Part shown: positions 17,707 through 25,711 of the stretch, piece by piece
Numbering within the stretch: the stretch's first letter is position 1
How the letters are laid out: every line of letters starts with the position of its first letter
From: an uncultured bacterium
Lineage (GTDB): Bacteria; Bacteroidota; Bacteroidia; Bacteroidales; Bacteroidaceae
Assembly: GCA_905215575.1 (NCBI GenBank)
Contig: CAJMQV010000001.1
Span: 1-64,000 of the forward strand
Length of the DNA stretch: 64,000 bases
Direction of reading: 5' to 3'
The notes under the pieces: model-generated
What the model saw: only the letters and a program-made list of their open reading frames with translations
The model's database searches: none
What the model was told of the DNA's origin: nothing
Program-made: the position numbers and the translations under genes

Positions 17707-17733
17707 AGAGATTCGGAAAAATGTTTCCGAATC
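17698..17733 (-). terminator. pnp terminator
   Basis: A perfect 10-bp stem, GATTCGGAAA (17710-17719) with TTTCCGAATC (17724-17733), has a 4-nt loop. On the minus strand it is followed by TCTTTTTTATTG. It lies 28 bp after the pnp stop. Confidence 0.9.
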
Positions 17734-17760
17734 TCTTTCATTTTATATGGTCAGAATAAA

Positions 17761-19974
17761 TTATTCTCCCTTGGCACCGCCTTCCGGACGACGCTTACGC
17801 TCCGGACGCTCACGACGGATTGGACGCTCTACAAAGTCAGCAGGCTTCTCCATCAATACGCGGCGAGAAAGCTTGAACTTACCGGTCTTAGGATCGATCT
17901 CCATCAACTTCACCTTTACCTTGTCGCCTTCTCTCAATCCAGACTCCTCAACGGTTTCCAGACGCTTCCAGTCGATTTCTGAGATGTGCAACAGTCCGTC
18001 CTTACCCGGCATGAACTCCACGAAAGCACCGTAAGGCATTACGCTGCGTACAGTTCCTTCGTACACCTCACCAACTTCCGGAATAGCTACAATAGCCTTG
18101 ATCTTAGCCATAGCAGCGTCGATCACATCCTTGTTGGCACCGCTCACCTGAACCTTACCTACACCGTCAACCTCTTCGATAGTGATGGTAGCTCCGGTTT
18201 CTTCCTGCATACCCTGGATAATCTTACCGCCAGGACCGATCACAGCACCGATAAATTCCTTAGGAATGGTGATCTGCTCGATACGTGGTACGTGTGGCTT
18301 CAGCTCTGCACGAGGCTCAGACATGCACTCCATCATCTTGCCCAGGATGTGCTCGCGTCCGGCCTTAGCCTGCATCAAAGCCTTCTCCAGAATCTCATAG
18401 CTCAAACCGTCGCACTTGATATCCATCTGAGTGGCAGTCAAACCGTTTACAGTACCTGTAGTCTTGAAGTCCATATCACCCAAGTGATCCTCGTCACCCA
18501 AGATGTCAGACAACACAGCATACTTGTCTTCGCCCGGATTCTTGATCAGACCCATCGCAATACCGCTCACCGGATTCTTGATAGGCACACCGGCATCCAT
18601 CAGAGCCAGAGTACCGGCACATACAGTAGCCATAGAAGAAGAACCGTTAGACTCCAGAATATCTGAAACAACACGAACGGTATAAGGATAGTCAGCCGGA
18701 ATCTGTCCCTTCAGACCTCTCCATGCCAAATGACCGTGACCGATTTCACGACGGCCTACACCGCGCTGTGCCTTGGCCTCGCCTGTTGAGAACGGAGGGA
18801 AGTTGTAGTGCAGCAGGAAGCGCATCTTGCTCTGATCCAGAACATCGTCTACAATCTTCTCATCGAGCTTGGTACCCAGAGTACAGGTAGACAATGACTG
18901 TGTTTCACCACGGGTAAAGATAGATGATCCGTGAGGTCCAGGCAGCGGACTAACCTCGCACCAGATCGGACGGATATCAGTTGTGGCACGGCCATCCAGA
19001 CGCTTGCCCTCATCGAGCACGCAACGACGCATGGCATCGCGCTCCACATCGTGATAGTATCTGTCAATCAAAGCACTCTTCTCTGCCAGTTCATCCTCGG
19101 TCAGATCCGGATGTGCTTCGGTATAAGCCAACTTGAAGTCCTCGCGGATCTGCATGAAAGCGTCCTCGCGGGCGTGCTTGTCGCGGTTACCTTCCTGTGC
19201 GATGGCATAAGCCTTGTCGTAGCAAGCCTTAACACACTCGGCACGCAACTCGTCGTCGTTCACCTCGTGGCAGTATTCGCGCTTCACGTCCTTGCCCAAT
19301 TCCTTGGCCAATTCCTTCTGCAACTGACACATTGGCTTGATGGCCTCGTGAGCCACCTTCAGGGCCTGAAGCAGATCCTGCTCGGATACTTCCTTCATTT
19401 CACCCTCAACCATCATGATATTTTCTTCTGTGGCTCCAACCATGATATCCATATCGGCGCTCTCCAACTGCTCGAATGTAGGGTTCACTACATACTCACC
19501 ATTGATGCGAGCCACACGAACTTCAGAAATCGGGCCGTCAAAAGGAATATCAGATACCGCCAAAGCTGAAGAAGCTGCAAAACCGGCCAAAGCGTCCGGC
19601 ATGTCTACTCCGTCAGCAGAGTAAAGGATCACATTAACATAAACTTCAGCGTGAAAATCGCTTGGGAACAAAGGACGCAGAGCGCGGTCTACCAAACGAC
19701 AAGTCAGGATTTCATAATCCGAAGCTTTACCCTCTCTCTTGGTAAAACCTCCCGGAAAACGTCCGGCTGCTGAAAACTTCTCTCTGTACTCTACCTGTAA
19801 AGGCATAAAATCTGTTCCGGGAACGGCATCTTTTGCGGCGCAAACAGTGGCCAAGAGCATGGTATTACCCATGGTAAGCATCACAGCTCCATCGGCTTGT
19901 TTCGCCAATTTCCCGGTTTCGATGCTGATGGTTCTTCCATCAGGCAACTCGACGGTCTTCTTAATTACGTTCAT
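17761..19974 (-). CDS. pnp: Polyribonucleotide nucleotidyltransferase (PNPase)
   Basis: PNPase degrades RNA 3' to 5' using phosphate and can also add tails. The 737-residue protein has two RNase PH domains (about residues 10-230 and 310-540, with GTRAxxC-like [16 protein letters not shown]), an all-helical linker, and a KH domain ([20 protein letters not shown]). An S1 domain follows ([20 protein letters not shown]). It ends in a basic R/P/E-rich tail ([18 protein letters not shown]). The length is normal. A TAACTTTG box at 20020-20027 lies ~46 bp upstream. It is monocistronic, with its own terminator. Confidence 0.97.
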   Translation of the reverse strand: MNVIKKTVELPDGRTISIETGKLAKQADGAVMLTMGNTMLLATVCAAKDAVPGTDFMPLQVEYREKFSAAGRFPGGFTKREGKASDYEILTCRLVDRALRPLFPSDFHAEVYVNVILYSADGVDMPDALAGFAASSALAVSDIPFDGPISEVRVARINGEYVVNPTFEQLESADMDIMVGATEENIMMVEGEMKEVSEQDLLQALKVAHEAIKPMCQLQKELAKELGKDVKREYCHEVNDDELRAECVKACYDKAYAIAQEGNRDKHAREDAFMQIREDFKLAYTEAHPDLTEDELAEKSALIDRYYHDVERDAMRRCVLDEGKRLDGRATTDIRPIWCEVSPLPGPHGSSIFTRGETQSLSTCTLGTKLDEKIVDDVLDQSKMRFLLHYNFPPFSTGEAKAQRGVGRREIGHGHLAWRGLKGQIPADYPYTVRVVSDILESNGSSSMATVCAGTLALMDAGVPIKNPVSGIAMGLIKNPGEDKYAVLSDILGDEDHLGDMDFKTTGTVNGLTATQMDIKCDGLSYEILEKALMQAKAGREHILGKMMECMSEPRAELKPHVPRIEQITIPKEFIGAVIGPGGKIIQGMQEETGATITIEEVDGVGKVQVSGANKDVIDAAMAKIKAIVAIPEVGEVYEGTVRSVMPYGAFVEFMPGKDGLLHISEIDWKRLETVEESGLREGDKVKVKLMEIDPKTGKFKLSRRVLMEKPADFVERPIRRERPERKRRPEGGAKGE

Positions 19975-20019
19975 CTAGATATATAAAATATGTTTTTTCG
20001 AAATTTCAAAAAATCCGAG

Positions 20020-20027
20020 CAAAGTTA
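20020..20027 (-). promoter_or_regulatory. Candidate -7 box for pnp
   Basis: The minus strand reads TAACTTTG, a match to TAnnTTTG. The -33 element is not evident at the usual spacing. Confidence 0.45.
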
Positions 20028-20133
20028 AGCAAATATATTTATTAAGAAAGAGCATTGCCGAAAAAATATCACTGAACTTCCGTTTTTTTATAAAAAGAAA
20101 GGTTATGAACATGCAAAATAGGCGAAAAAGGGA

Positions 20134-20141
20134 TATCTTTG
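20134..20141 (+). promoter_or_regulatory. -7 box for the thioredoxin-fold lipoprotein gene
   Basis: TATCTTTG ends 12 bp before the first ATG (20154). It overlaps the TTG that opens the longest frame (20139), which argues that the TTG is not the start. The leader would be very short. The -33 element is weak. Confidence 0.5.
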
Positions 20142-20153
20142 CCCTTGCAAAAA

Positions 20154-21323
20154 ATGAAGTTCATGAAACCGAAAAAACTGAAATACTTATTTTTACCGCT
20201 GTGCCTGGCTGCCCTCACCACAGCCTGTACGCAAAAGGAAGAGGGCTTCACTGTGAGCGGACAGATAGCGGATGCCGATGACAAAATGCTTTATTTTGAA
20301 GCGCTTTCGCTCAACGGGATACAGAAGTTGGATTCTGTCAAGCTGGACGACGACGGGGACTTCTCCTTTCACGGCGCACGACCGGAAAATCCGGAGTTCT
20401 ACCGTGTCCGTCTGGGCGAACAGATCATCAATCTGGCAGTAGACTCAACCGAAGAAATAAGCATCAAGGCCAACGCTGCCGACATGGGTGCCAATTACTC
20501 CGTAGAAGGCTCGGAGAATTGCGTTACGCTGCAAAAAATCGGACAAAAACAGATGAATGTGGAAAAAGGTATCCGGCAGATTGTAGAAATAAAGAATATG
20601 ACGCTCGGCGAAAAGGAACGACGGATTACCGATCTGGTTCACAACTATAAGGAAGAAGTCAAAAAGGATTTCATTCTGAACAATCCGGCGGCTCCGTCAT
20701 CTTACTTCGCCCTGTTCCAAACCATTAACGGAGAACTGGTATTCGATCCGGTGAACGATGCGGACGATGTGCGCTGGTTTGCTGCGGTGGCTACCGCATG
20801 GGACAATCTTTACCCCGGATGCGCCCGAAGCGAAAACCTGAAGAACATCACGCTGCAAGGACAGCGCAACACGCGCCGTCCCAGACAGATTGACGTGGAA
20901 ATCACCAACGAGAAAATCCGTGCCACGGGCATCATTGACCTCAGTCTGAAAGACATCAACGGACAGATCCGAAAACTGTCGGACCTGAGGGGCAAGGTGG
21001 TTTTACTCGACTTCACCGCTTATGCGCTGCCCACCTCGAAAGAGCGCATTATGGAGATGCGTCAGCTCTATCAGGAATACCGCGACCGCGGTCTGGAGAT
21101 CTATCAGGTATCGGTGGATGCCGGCGAACATTACTGGAAAACAGTAAGCGACCCGCTGCCGTGGATCTGTGTGTTCGACCCTCAGGGAACGGCCTCGGAC
21201 AACTTATTATTATATAATGTGCAGGAACTGCCGTGTAGTTTCCTGATCGACCGCAACAGCGATTTGAAGTGCCGCCTCACTCCGGACACAAATCTCCGTC
21301 AGGAAATAGAAAAACTCTTGTAA
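20154..21323 (+). CDS. Thioredoxin-fold lipoprotein with N-terminal DUF4369-like domain, lacking CxxC
   Basis: A lipoprotein signal peptide (MKPKKLKYLFLPLCLAALTTAC) is followed by a DUF4369-like beta domain (FTVSGQIADADDKMLYFEALSLNG), a helical middle and a C-terminal TlpA/AhpC-type thioredoxin domain (LKDINGQIRKLSDLRGKVVLLDF). Where redox-active members have WCxxC, this one reads FTAYALPTSKE, with no cysteine, so it cannot act as a normal disulfide oxidoreductase. The cis-proline region QELPCSFLIDR is kept. Such proteins are common in Bacteroidetes envelopes. The start could be the ATG at 20154 or at 20163. It is upstream of greA but separated by greA's own promoter. Confidence 0.82.
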   Translation: MKFMKPKKLKYLFLPLCLAALTTACTQKEEGFTVSGQIADADDKMLYFEALSLNGIQKLDSVKLDDDGDFSFHGARPENPEFYRVRLGEQIINLAVDSTEEISIKANAADMGANYSVEGSENCVTLQKIGQKQMNVEKGIRQIVEIKNMTLGEKERRITDLVHNYKEEVKKDFILNNPAAPSSYFALFQTINGELVFDPVNDADDVRWFAAVATAWDNLYPGCARSENLKNITLQGQRNTRRPRQIDVEITNEKIRATGIIDLSLKDINGQIRKLSDLRGKVVLLDFTAYALPTSKERIMEMRQLYQEYRDRGLEIYQVSVDAGEHYWKTVSDPLPWICVFDPQGTASDNLLLYNVQELPCSFLIDRNSDLKCRLTPDTNLRQEIEKLL

Positions 21324-21356
21324 AACAGACAGAAAGGATATTTTTAACCGAAAAGA

Positions 21357-21387
21357 TTTGTTTTTTAGAATATAAACATTACCTTTG
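21357..21387 (+). promoter_or_regulatory. greA promoter
   Basis: TTTG (21357-21360), exactly 19 bp, then TACCTTTG (21380-21387): a full match to the Bacteroidota consensus. Transcription should start near 21393, about 100 nt before the greA ATG. Confidence 0.82.
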
Positions 21388-21404
21388 CAGTGTTAAGATT
21401 TTAA

Positions 21405-21447
21405 ACAAAGGGTTCCGGCAGGTTCTTGCCGGAATTCTTTTGTTTTT
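21405..21447 (+). terminator. Leader hairpin with T-tract upstream of greA (possible attenuator)
   Basis: TTCCGGCA (21413-21420) pairs with TGCCGGAA (21427-21434) around a 6-nt loop, and flanking AACAAAG/CTTTTGTT can extend the stem. It is followed by TTCTTTTGTTTTTA. It lies between the greA promoter and the greA start, so it would release a ~50-nt leader RNA. Confidence 0.7.
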
Positions 21448-21491
21448 ATCACCAATAATATATTTAGAAAATCATAAAAACAGAAAGGAAT

Positions 21492-21959
21492 ATGGCTTAC
21501 ATGTCACAAGAGGGCTACGACAAACTTGTAGCTCAATTAAAGGAAATGGAAACTATCCAGCGCCCGGCAGCATCAGCAGCCATCGCCGAAGCACGCGACA
21601 AGGGCGACTTGAGTGAGAACGCAGAATACGACGCAGCAAAAGAGCATCAGGCCATGCTGGAAAGTAAGATCAGCCAGCTGAAAGCCATCATCGGCGATGC
21701 CAAGATTATCGACACTTCAAAACTGGATACCAGCACCGTGCAGATTCTCTCAAAAGTGGAGATGAAGAACGTGAAGACCGGCATGAAGATGTCTTACACC
21801 ATCGTATCGGAAACGGAAGCTAACCTGAAGGAAGGCAAGATTTCTATCCAGACTCCGATCGCGCAGGGCCTGCTGGGCAAGAAGGTAGGCGATATCGCCG
21901 AAATCAAAATCCCACAGGGTATCATCAATCTGGAGATCCTGAGCATTTCATTCGAATAA
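21492..21959 (+). CDS. greA: Transcription elongation factor GreA
   Basis: GreA rescues backtracked RNA polymerase by stimulating transcript cleavage. The 155-residue protein has the N-terminal coiled coil (YDKLVAQLKEMETIQRPAASAAIAEARDKGDLSENAEYDAAKE), with the acidic tip DLSENAEYD that reaches the active site. The FKBP-like C-terminal domain ends in IPQGIINLEILSISFE. The length is normal. It is followed 26 bp later by the HIT gene, likely the same transcript. Confidence 0.96.
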   Translation: MAYMSQEGYDKLVAQLKEMETIQRPAASAAIAEARDKGDLSENAEYDAAKEHQAMLESKISQLKAIIGDAKIIDTSKLDTSTVQILSKVEMKNVKTGMKMSYTIVSETEANLKEGKISIQTPIAQGLLGKKVGDIAEIKIPQGIINLEILSISFE

Positions 21960-21985
21960 CAGAACTTTTATAACTGCATCACATT

Positions 21986-22387
21986 ATGGCAACAATATTC
22001 ACCAAAATAGCAAATGGAGAGATCCCGAGCTATAAATGTGCCGAGAACGAACAGTTCTATGCTTTTCTCGACATCAACCCGCTGGTAAAAGGACACACTT
22101 TGGTCATTCCAAAGCGTGAAGTGGACTATATCTTCGACCTGACTGACGAGGAAATCGCAGCCATGCAGGTGTTTGCCAAGCATGTGGCTATCGCCATCAA
22201 GAAGGCGTTCCCTTGCATCAAGGTAGGTCAGGCCGTACTGGGACTGGAAGTGCCACACGCACACATCCACTTGATTCCGATGCAGAGCGAGAAGGATATG
22301 CTCTTCAGCAACCCGAGACTGTCTCTCTCTCCAGAGGAGTTTCAGAGCATTGCCGAGGCAATCCGCAAGAATTTTGAAAACGAATAA
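21986..22387 (+). CDS. HIT family protein (histidine triad nucleotide-binding)
   Basis: A 133-residue HIT protein. The triad HxHxH appears as PHAHIHLIP (about residues 91-99), preceded by VKGHTLVIPKREVDYIFDL. HIT proteins hydrolyse nucleotide phosphoramidates or dinucleoside polyphosphates through the central histidine. Four cysteines for zinc are not present. It is downstream of greA and is followed by a strong terminator, which closes the unit. Confidence 0.93.
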   Translation: MATIFTKIANGEIPSYKCAENEQFYAFLDINPLVKGHTLVIPKREVDYIFDLTDEEIAAMQVFAKHVAIAIKKAFPCIKVGQAVLGLEVPHAHIHLIPMQSEKDMLFSNPRLSLSPEEFQSIAEAIRKNFENE

Positions 22388-22434
22388 GGATTTTTCCTTT
22401 TCCGAGAAAACGGAAAAGAACACATTTTTATCCA

Positions 22435-22483
22435 ACACGAAGCAGGAAGACGGAACGAACCGTTCTTCCTGCTTCGTGTTTTT
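22435..22483 (+). terminator. Terminator of greA-HIT
   Basis: A 16-bp perfect stem (22435-22450 with 22464-22479) is followed by TTTTA. Confidence 0.9.
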
Positions 22484-22542
22484 ATAGACAATGTCTGTTT
22501 CCGGTCTTTCTTTGATTGCTTTTCGAAAGCCTCTTTGACTTA

Positions 22543-22860
22543 CTATCGCAAGGCGCTCAGATCAAAATGCACACGACAATAGCAGGAAGCATTCTGATTC
22601 TGTTTCTTTGCCGGAATCAGGGGCTGCAAGGCCGCAAAAGCCTTTGCGAGCGCCTGCTCAAAAGCACCGCGCTGCGAATCTAACACCCGGAAATAATGTA
22701 TCTCTCCCTTATCGGTCAACCAGAATTCACACACATAGCTGTCTTTGTCGGCTGCCGGACAAGTGGAAAGCTGCTTCTTCAGATTGGCAACGAAACCTTC
22801 CGGCCATTGGGGAAAGCCGAATATTCCGATCCGTGGAACACTTGCAGACGAGGTTTCCAC
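22543..22860 (-). CDS. TonB-like C-terminal domain, displaced frame of the lipoprotein gene
   Basis: This 3' part encodes a TonB C-terminal-like domain (FPQWPEGFVANLKKQL, then VCEFWLTDKGEIHYFRVLDS) in the -1 frame relative to the upstream lipoprotein frame. It has only a GTG as possible start and no signal peptide, so it is better read as the continuation of that gene. The join falls at TTTCCCC (22809-22815). If the frames are joined there, the sequence reads EYSAFPQWPEGFVANLKK, close to the usual TonB-domain entry. Confidence 0.6.
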   Translation of the reverse strand: METSSASVPRIGIFGFPQWPEGFVANLKKQLSTCPAADKDSYVCEFWLTDKGEIHYFRVLDSQRGAFEQALAKAFAALQPLIPAKKQNQNASCYCRVHFDLSALR

Positions 22861-23498
22861 ACGCCGGCCTTCTCATCCTTTCCCTGTGGATTGTCTGTAA
22901 ACTGGCGGGCTTCATGATGGACAAGCGCAGGCAACCTGTCGGCGGAGTCCTTCAAAATGGAATCTTTATCAAAGTAATGAGTATAGACAGCAGACTCGGC
23001 AATCTCCGGGAATGTCACCTGCTTGAAAAGCACTGCTTTATACAACCGAGCCGTATCGGCATATTGAGGGTCTTGAAGCAGACTGTCTATCGAACGCTCA
23101 TAGGCATCCCGACCATAAAGATAAAGAATGCAGAGTGTACGGTTCAGAGCATCCTGATACAAAGGACGTACTTGCAACAGGGAATCATAAATATGCAGCG
23201 ACCGACGGATTTCGGGAACAGCTGCCTCCTCTTGCCCGTCACAATAAAGCATGGCTCCTTTCACAAAAGGGATATGAGGATAGTCGGGAGCTATCCGCTC
23301 ACATTTCTCAAGCGCCCAAAAAGCCGAATCAAACTGACGAACACCCAAATACCACACAGCCTCAGTCAGAAGTACACTGTCTTTATAGGCCTTGGAATAA
23401 GGAGAAACCGGTTGCGCCGAATGCTGGCATCCCCAAAATGAAAAGCCTCCATAAAGCACAAGAAGGCTAAAGATGATTTTTCTCGTAATTTTTTCCAT
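22779..23498 (-). CDS. Lipoprotein with helical-repeat region; C-terminal domain frameshifted away
   Basis: From the ATG at 23498 there is a lipoprotein signal peptide (MEKITRKIIFSLLVLYGGFSFWGC). A ~180-residue helical region with TPR-like spacing follows (AVWYLGVRQFDSAFWALEKCERIAPDYPHIPFVKGAMLYC). The frame then ends at 22779, just after passing the start of a TonB-like domain in the -1 frame. The complete ancestral protein was probably ~315 residues: lipoprotein, helical repeats, TonB-like domain. One missing C in a C-tract would explain the break; a programmed -1 shift or a sequencing error are alternatives. It is the last gene of the BlaI/BlaR1-type operon. Confidence 0.6.
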   Translation of the reverse strand: MEKITRKIIFSLLVLYGGFSFWGCQHSAQPVSPYSKAYKDSVLLTEAVWYLGVRQFDSAFWALEKCERIAPDYPHIPFVKGAMLYCDGQEEAAVPEIRRSLHIYDSLLQVRPLYQDALNRTLCILYLYGRDAYERSIDSLLQDPQYADTARLYKAVLFKQVTFPEIAESAVYTHYFDKDSILKDSADRLPALVHHEARQFTDNPQGKDEKAGVWKPRLQVFHGSEYSAFPNGRKVSLPI

Positions 23499-23571
23499 AT
23501 TCTTTTGATTTATATTATGTCCAGATGTTTTCTCCTCAACCACCATATAGAAGACAGCAGATGCCTGACAC

Positions 23572-23847
23572 TCAATCCGGGAACAGTTCTTTCAACGAAT
23601 ATTTGTTGATGCAAAGAGAATCCCCTTTCTTGCCGAGCAGATACAGATAATCACCGGCAATCTTTTTATATTCCTCGGGATTACCTTCCGAAGAAGCCAT
23701 CATCACTTCTCCCGTATCCTGACGATACAGTTCCTTGCTTCGTTTGATTTCCTTTCCTTGATATCCAAAAGGCAACAGGATATTTTCCTCTCCCCGCACC
23801 CGAAACAAAGGAAATAACATGAAAGCAAATAATGCTAAGGGAAACAA
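23572..23847 (-). CDS. Small membrane-anchored protein, start codon region apparently broken by a stop
   Basis: The visible protein is ~91 residues from a TTG at 23847: a hydrophobic segment (FPLALFAFMLFPLF), then a ~70-residue soluble domain (GYQGKEIKRSKELYRQDTGE). Upstream in the same frame there is an ATG at 23893-23895 reading MKKI, then TAA (23881-23883), then SNQWAGVRNWY leading into the hydrophobic segment. The likely ancestral protein therefore began MKKI and has been interrupted at codon 5. I recognise no family. It lies between the BlaR1-type gene and the lipoprotein, within their operon. Confidence 0.5.
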   Translation of the reverse strand: MFPLALFAFMLFPLFRVRGEENILLPFGYQGKEIKRSKELYRQDTGEVMMASSEGNPEEYKKIAGDYLYLLGKKGDSLCINKYSLKELFPD

Positions 23848-23948
23848 ATACCAGTTTCTGACACCTGCCCATTGGTTGCTTTAGATCTTTTTCATAATCA
23901 AGCAATTATTACAGTTTATAAAAAGTCAAGGAGCGAAAGTCCTTACCA

Positions 23949-25211
23949 TCATTCCAGCACAAACTTAATTGGAAGACTGTACTTGACATCCACATTTCTC
24001 CCCCGGTGTCGTCCGGCAATCCAAAGAGGCATCTCCCGGATAAGCCGAAGAGCCTCTGCATCTAATAAAGGATGTGCGCTTCGGGATACTCTCGGATAAA
24101 CAATCTGCCCTCCCTTGTTCACAATAAAGGTTACAAGCACCCAGCCTTCAATACCTTGAGCAACTGCTTCGGAAGGATAAACAAGGTTCTTATCAACATA
24201 TCTCCTCAACGCTGTTTCTCCTCCGACAAAAGATGGCACATGATCCACTTTTGTATATAGTGTTTGTATCGAAGTGTCTGATAAAGAAACTGCCGACGGT
24301 TTATTGCTTTCCAGGTTCATCGAATGTCTTGGATTGGAAAACGCCAACAAAAACAAGGATAAAGCAGCCACCGGCAAAGCATACAGACATCTAGTCCATC
24401 TCCAAAAACCGGACGACCTACGTTGCATCATCTGAATGCGTTTCTTCAAAGAATGATAACCGAAACGGTTTGTCAAGGTATAGAACTCAGGACCAGCTAC
24501 CTTTTGTATCAGCAACAACTGATAGTCCTGAGCATCGAAACCTTGAGACAGGACATACCGGTCGGCTTCATATTCATGCACTAAAGACAAATCTCTCTTC
24601 AAAAGCCACGCCGCAGGATTGAACCACTGAATGCAAAGCAACAGCTCTGCCTGAAGCAGATCCAAAGAATGATGCAACAAGACATGGGCATGCTCATGAG
24701 CCACAACCGCACGCTGTGATTCTGCACTCTCCTCAGAAAGAATAATATGCCCCAACCAACTGAAAGGACTGATCTTTCCAGGATAAACAAAAACAACGCA
24801 TCCGTCGGGAAGAACTTTCCGATGGCATTGGCGCAAAATACGGCTCAAATAAAAGGACATGGCTATATTCTTCAGGAGCATCAAGGCAACACCCAGAAAA
24901 TAAATCACGGTAAGTATCTCCCACAAAGAAGTTCCCGAGTCTGTATTGGTCTGATTGGAGAAGGAAACAACCAGATAGTCTTGTATCGGAGCTTCCCAAA
25001 TAGGAAAAGCATCTCCGGAAACCGACAATGCTTCAGTACCCCACCCCGGAAGTTCCAATAAAGGCAAACACACGGCAAGCCATAACGAACCCAACAGCAT
25101 GATCCGCTGCATCCGATGAAAAGTTTCTTTCCGGAGAAAGAGCCAGTAAAACACTTCATAAAGGACCAGACAGACAGATGACTCGATCAGATAGCAAAAC
25201 AGTGTTTCCAT
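23949..25211 (-). CDS. BlaR1-type M56 membrane metalloprotease fused to a TonB C-terminal domain
   Basis: Residues 1-~270 form the M56 module: membrane helices at the N-terminus, zinc motif HEHAH in VVAHEHAHVLLHHSLDLLQ, a downstream EYEAD, and a further helix near residue 285 (LPVAALSLFLLAF). After a short linker the last ~95 residues are a TonB-type domain (VPSFVGGETALRRYVDKNLVYPSEA, then GWVLVTFIVNKGGQIVYPRV). In BlaR1/MecR1 the protease cleaves the repressor after sensing an outside ligand; Bacteroidetes forms commonly carry a TonB domain instead of a penicillin-binding sensor. It follows the BlaI-type repressor by 25 bp. The signal it senses is unknown. Confidence 0.9.
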   Translation of the reverse strand: METLFCYLIESSVCLVLYEVFYWLFLRKETFHRMQRIMLLGSLWLAVCLPLLELPGWGTEALSVSGDAFPIWEAPIQDYLVVSFSNQTNTDSGTSLWEILTVIYFLGVALMLLKNIAMSFYLSRILRQCHRKVLPDGCVVFVYPGKISPFSWLGHIILSEESAESQRAVVAHEHAHVLLHHSLDLLQAELLLCIQWFNPAAWLLKRDLSLVHEYEADRYVLSQGFDAQDYQLLLIQKVAGPEFYTLTNRFGYHSLKKRIQMMQRRSSGFWRWTRCLYALPVAALSLFLLAFSNPRHSMNLESNKPSAVSLSDTSIQTLYTKVDHVPSFVGGETALRRYVDKNLVYPSEAVAQGIEGWVLVTFIVNKGGQIVYPRVSRSAHPLLDAEALRLIREMPLWIAGRHRGRNVDVKYSLPIKFVLE

Positions 25212-25236
25212 GATATGCAGGTATTATTTTCTTTCC

Positions 25237-25605
25237 TTACTCTTTCTTTTTTCCTTCTTCAACCGAACGAATCAGTTCCTTCAGTTCTTCAACCGAAACA
25301 TCTTCTTCTTCGACAAAAGCCGACACAACTCCCAGAAAAGAATTGTTGAAATATTTCCCGATAATTCCCCGCAAGGTTTTCCGCTTGAATTCCTCCTTTG
25401 AGACAATCGGATGGTACTGATAAGAATTTCCGTAGGCCGTATGTCCCAAAAAGCCTTTATCTTCCAACCCACGTACGATGGTAGAAAGGGTATTGAAATG
25501 CGGACGCGGCTCCTCATAGAATTCAAGCAACTGTTTCACAAACAAAGGACCCTTTTCCCAAAAGAATCCCATAATCTCTTCTTCTTTTTTTGTCAACGAT
25601 TTCAT
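25237..25605 (-). CDS. BlaI/MecI-type winged-helix repressor
   Basis: A 122-residue winged-helix protein (LTKKEEEIMGFFWEKGPLFVKQLLEF, then PHFNTLSTIVRGLEDKGFLGH) with the C-terminal dimerisation helices of the Penicillinase_R family. It represses by binding a dyad, and is inactivated by cleavage by the partner M56 protease, encoded next. A strong dyad with TACA/TGTA arms lies 40-77 bp upstream (25645-25682). Nothing in the cluster is a beta-lactamase or PBP2a, so the controlled genes are probably the operon itself. Confidence 0.93.
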   Translation of the reverse strand: MKSLTKKEEEIMGFFWEKGPLFVKQLLEFYEEPRPHFNTLSTIVRGLEDKGFLGHTAYGNSYQYHPIVSKEEFKRKTLRGIIGKYFNNSFLGVVSAFVEEEDVSVEELKELIRSVEEGKKKE

Positions 25606-25644
25606 AATCCTCTGGTTTGTTTTTCCAAATAACGGTATTTTTCA

Positions 25645-25682
25645 GTTTACACAACTAATTATTATAGTTAAACAATGTAAAC
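25645..25682 (-). promoter_or_regulatory. Candidate BlaI-type operator (autoregulation)
   Basis: GTTTACA (25645-25651) and TGTAAAC (25676-25682) form a perfect 7-bp dyad with inner half-sites AACTA/TAGTT. The TACA...TGTA arrangement is what BlaI/MecI proteins recognise. Confidence 0.6.
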
Positions 25683-25711
25683 AACCTGATTTTTAATGGA
25701 AATAACCGTTT

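Noticed and set aside
16127..17760. tRNA-Asn as the attachment site of an integrated element
   Set aside because: No integrase, no repeat of the tRNA 3' end downstream, and pnp follows within 1.6 kb; only small flanking repeats unrelated to the tRNA were found.
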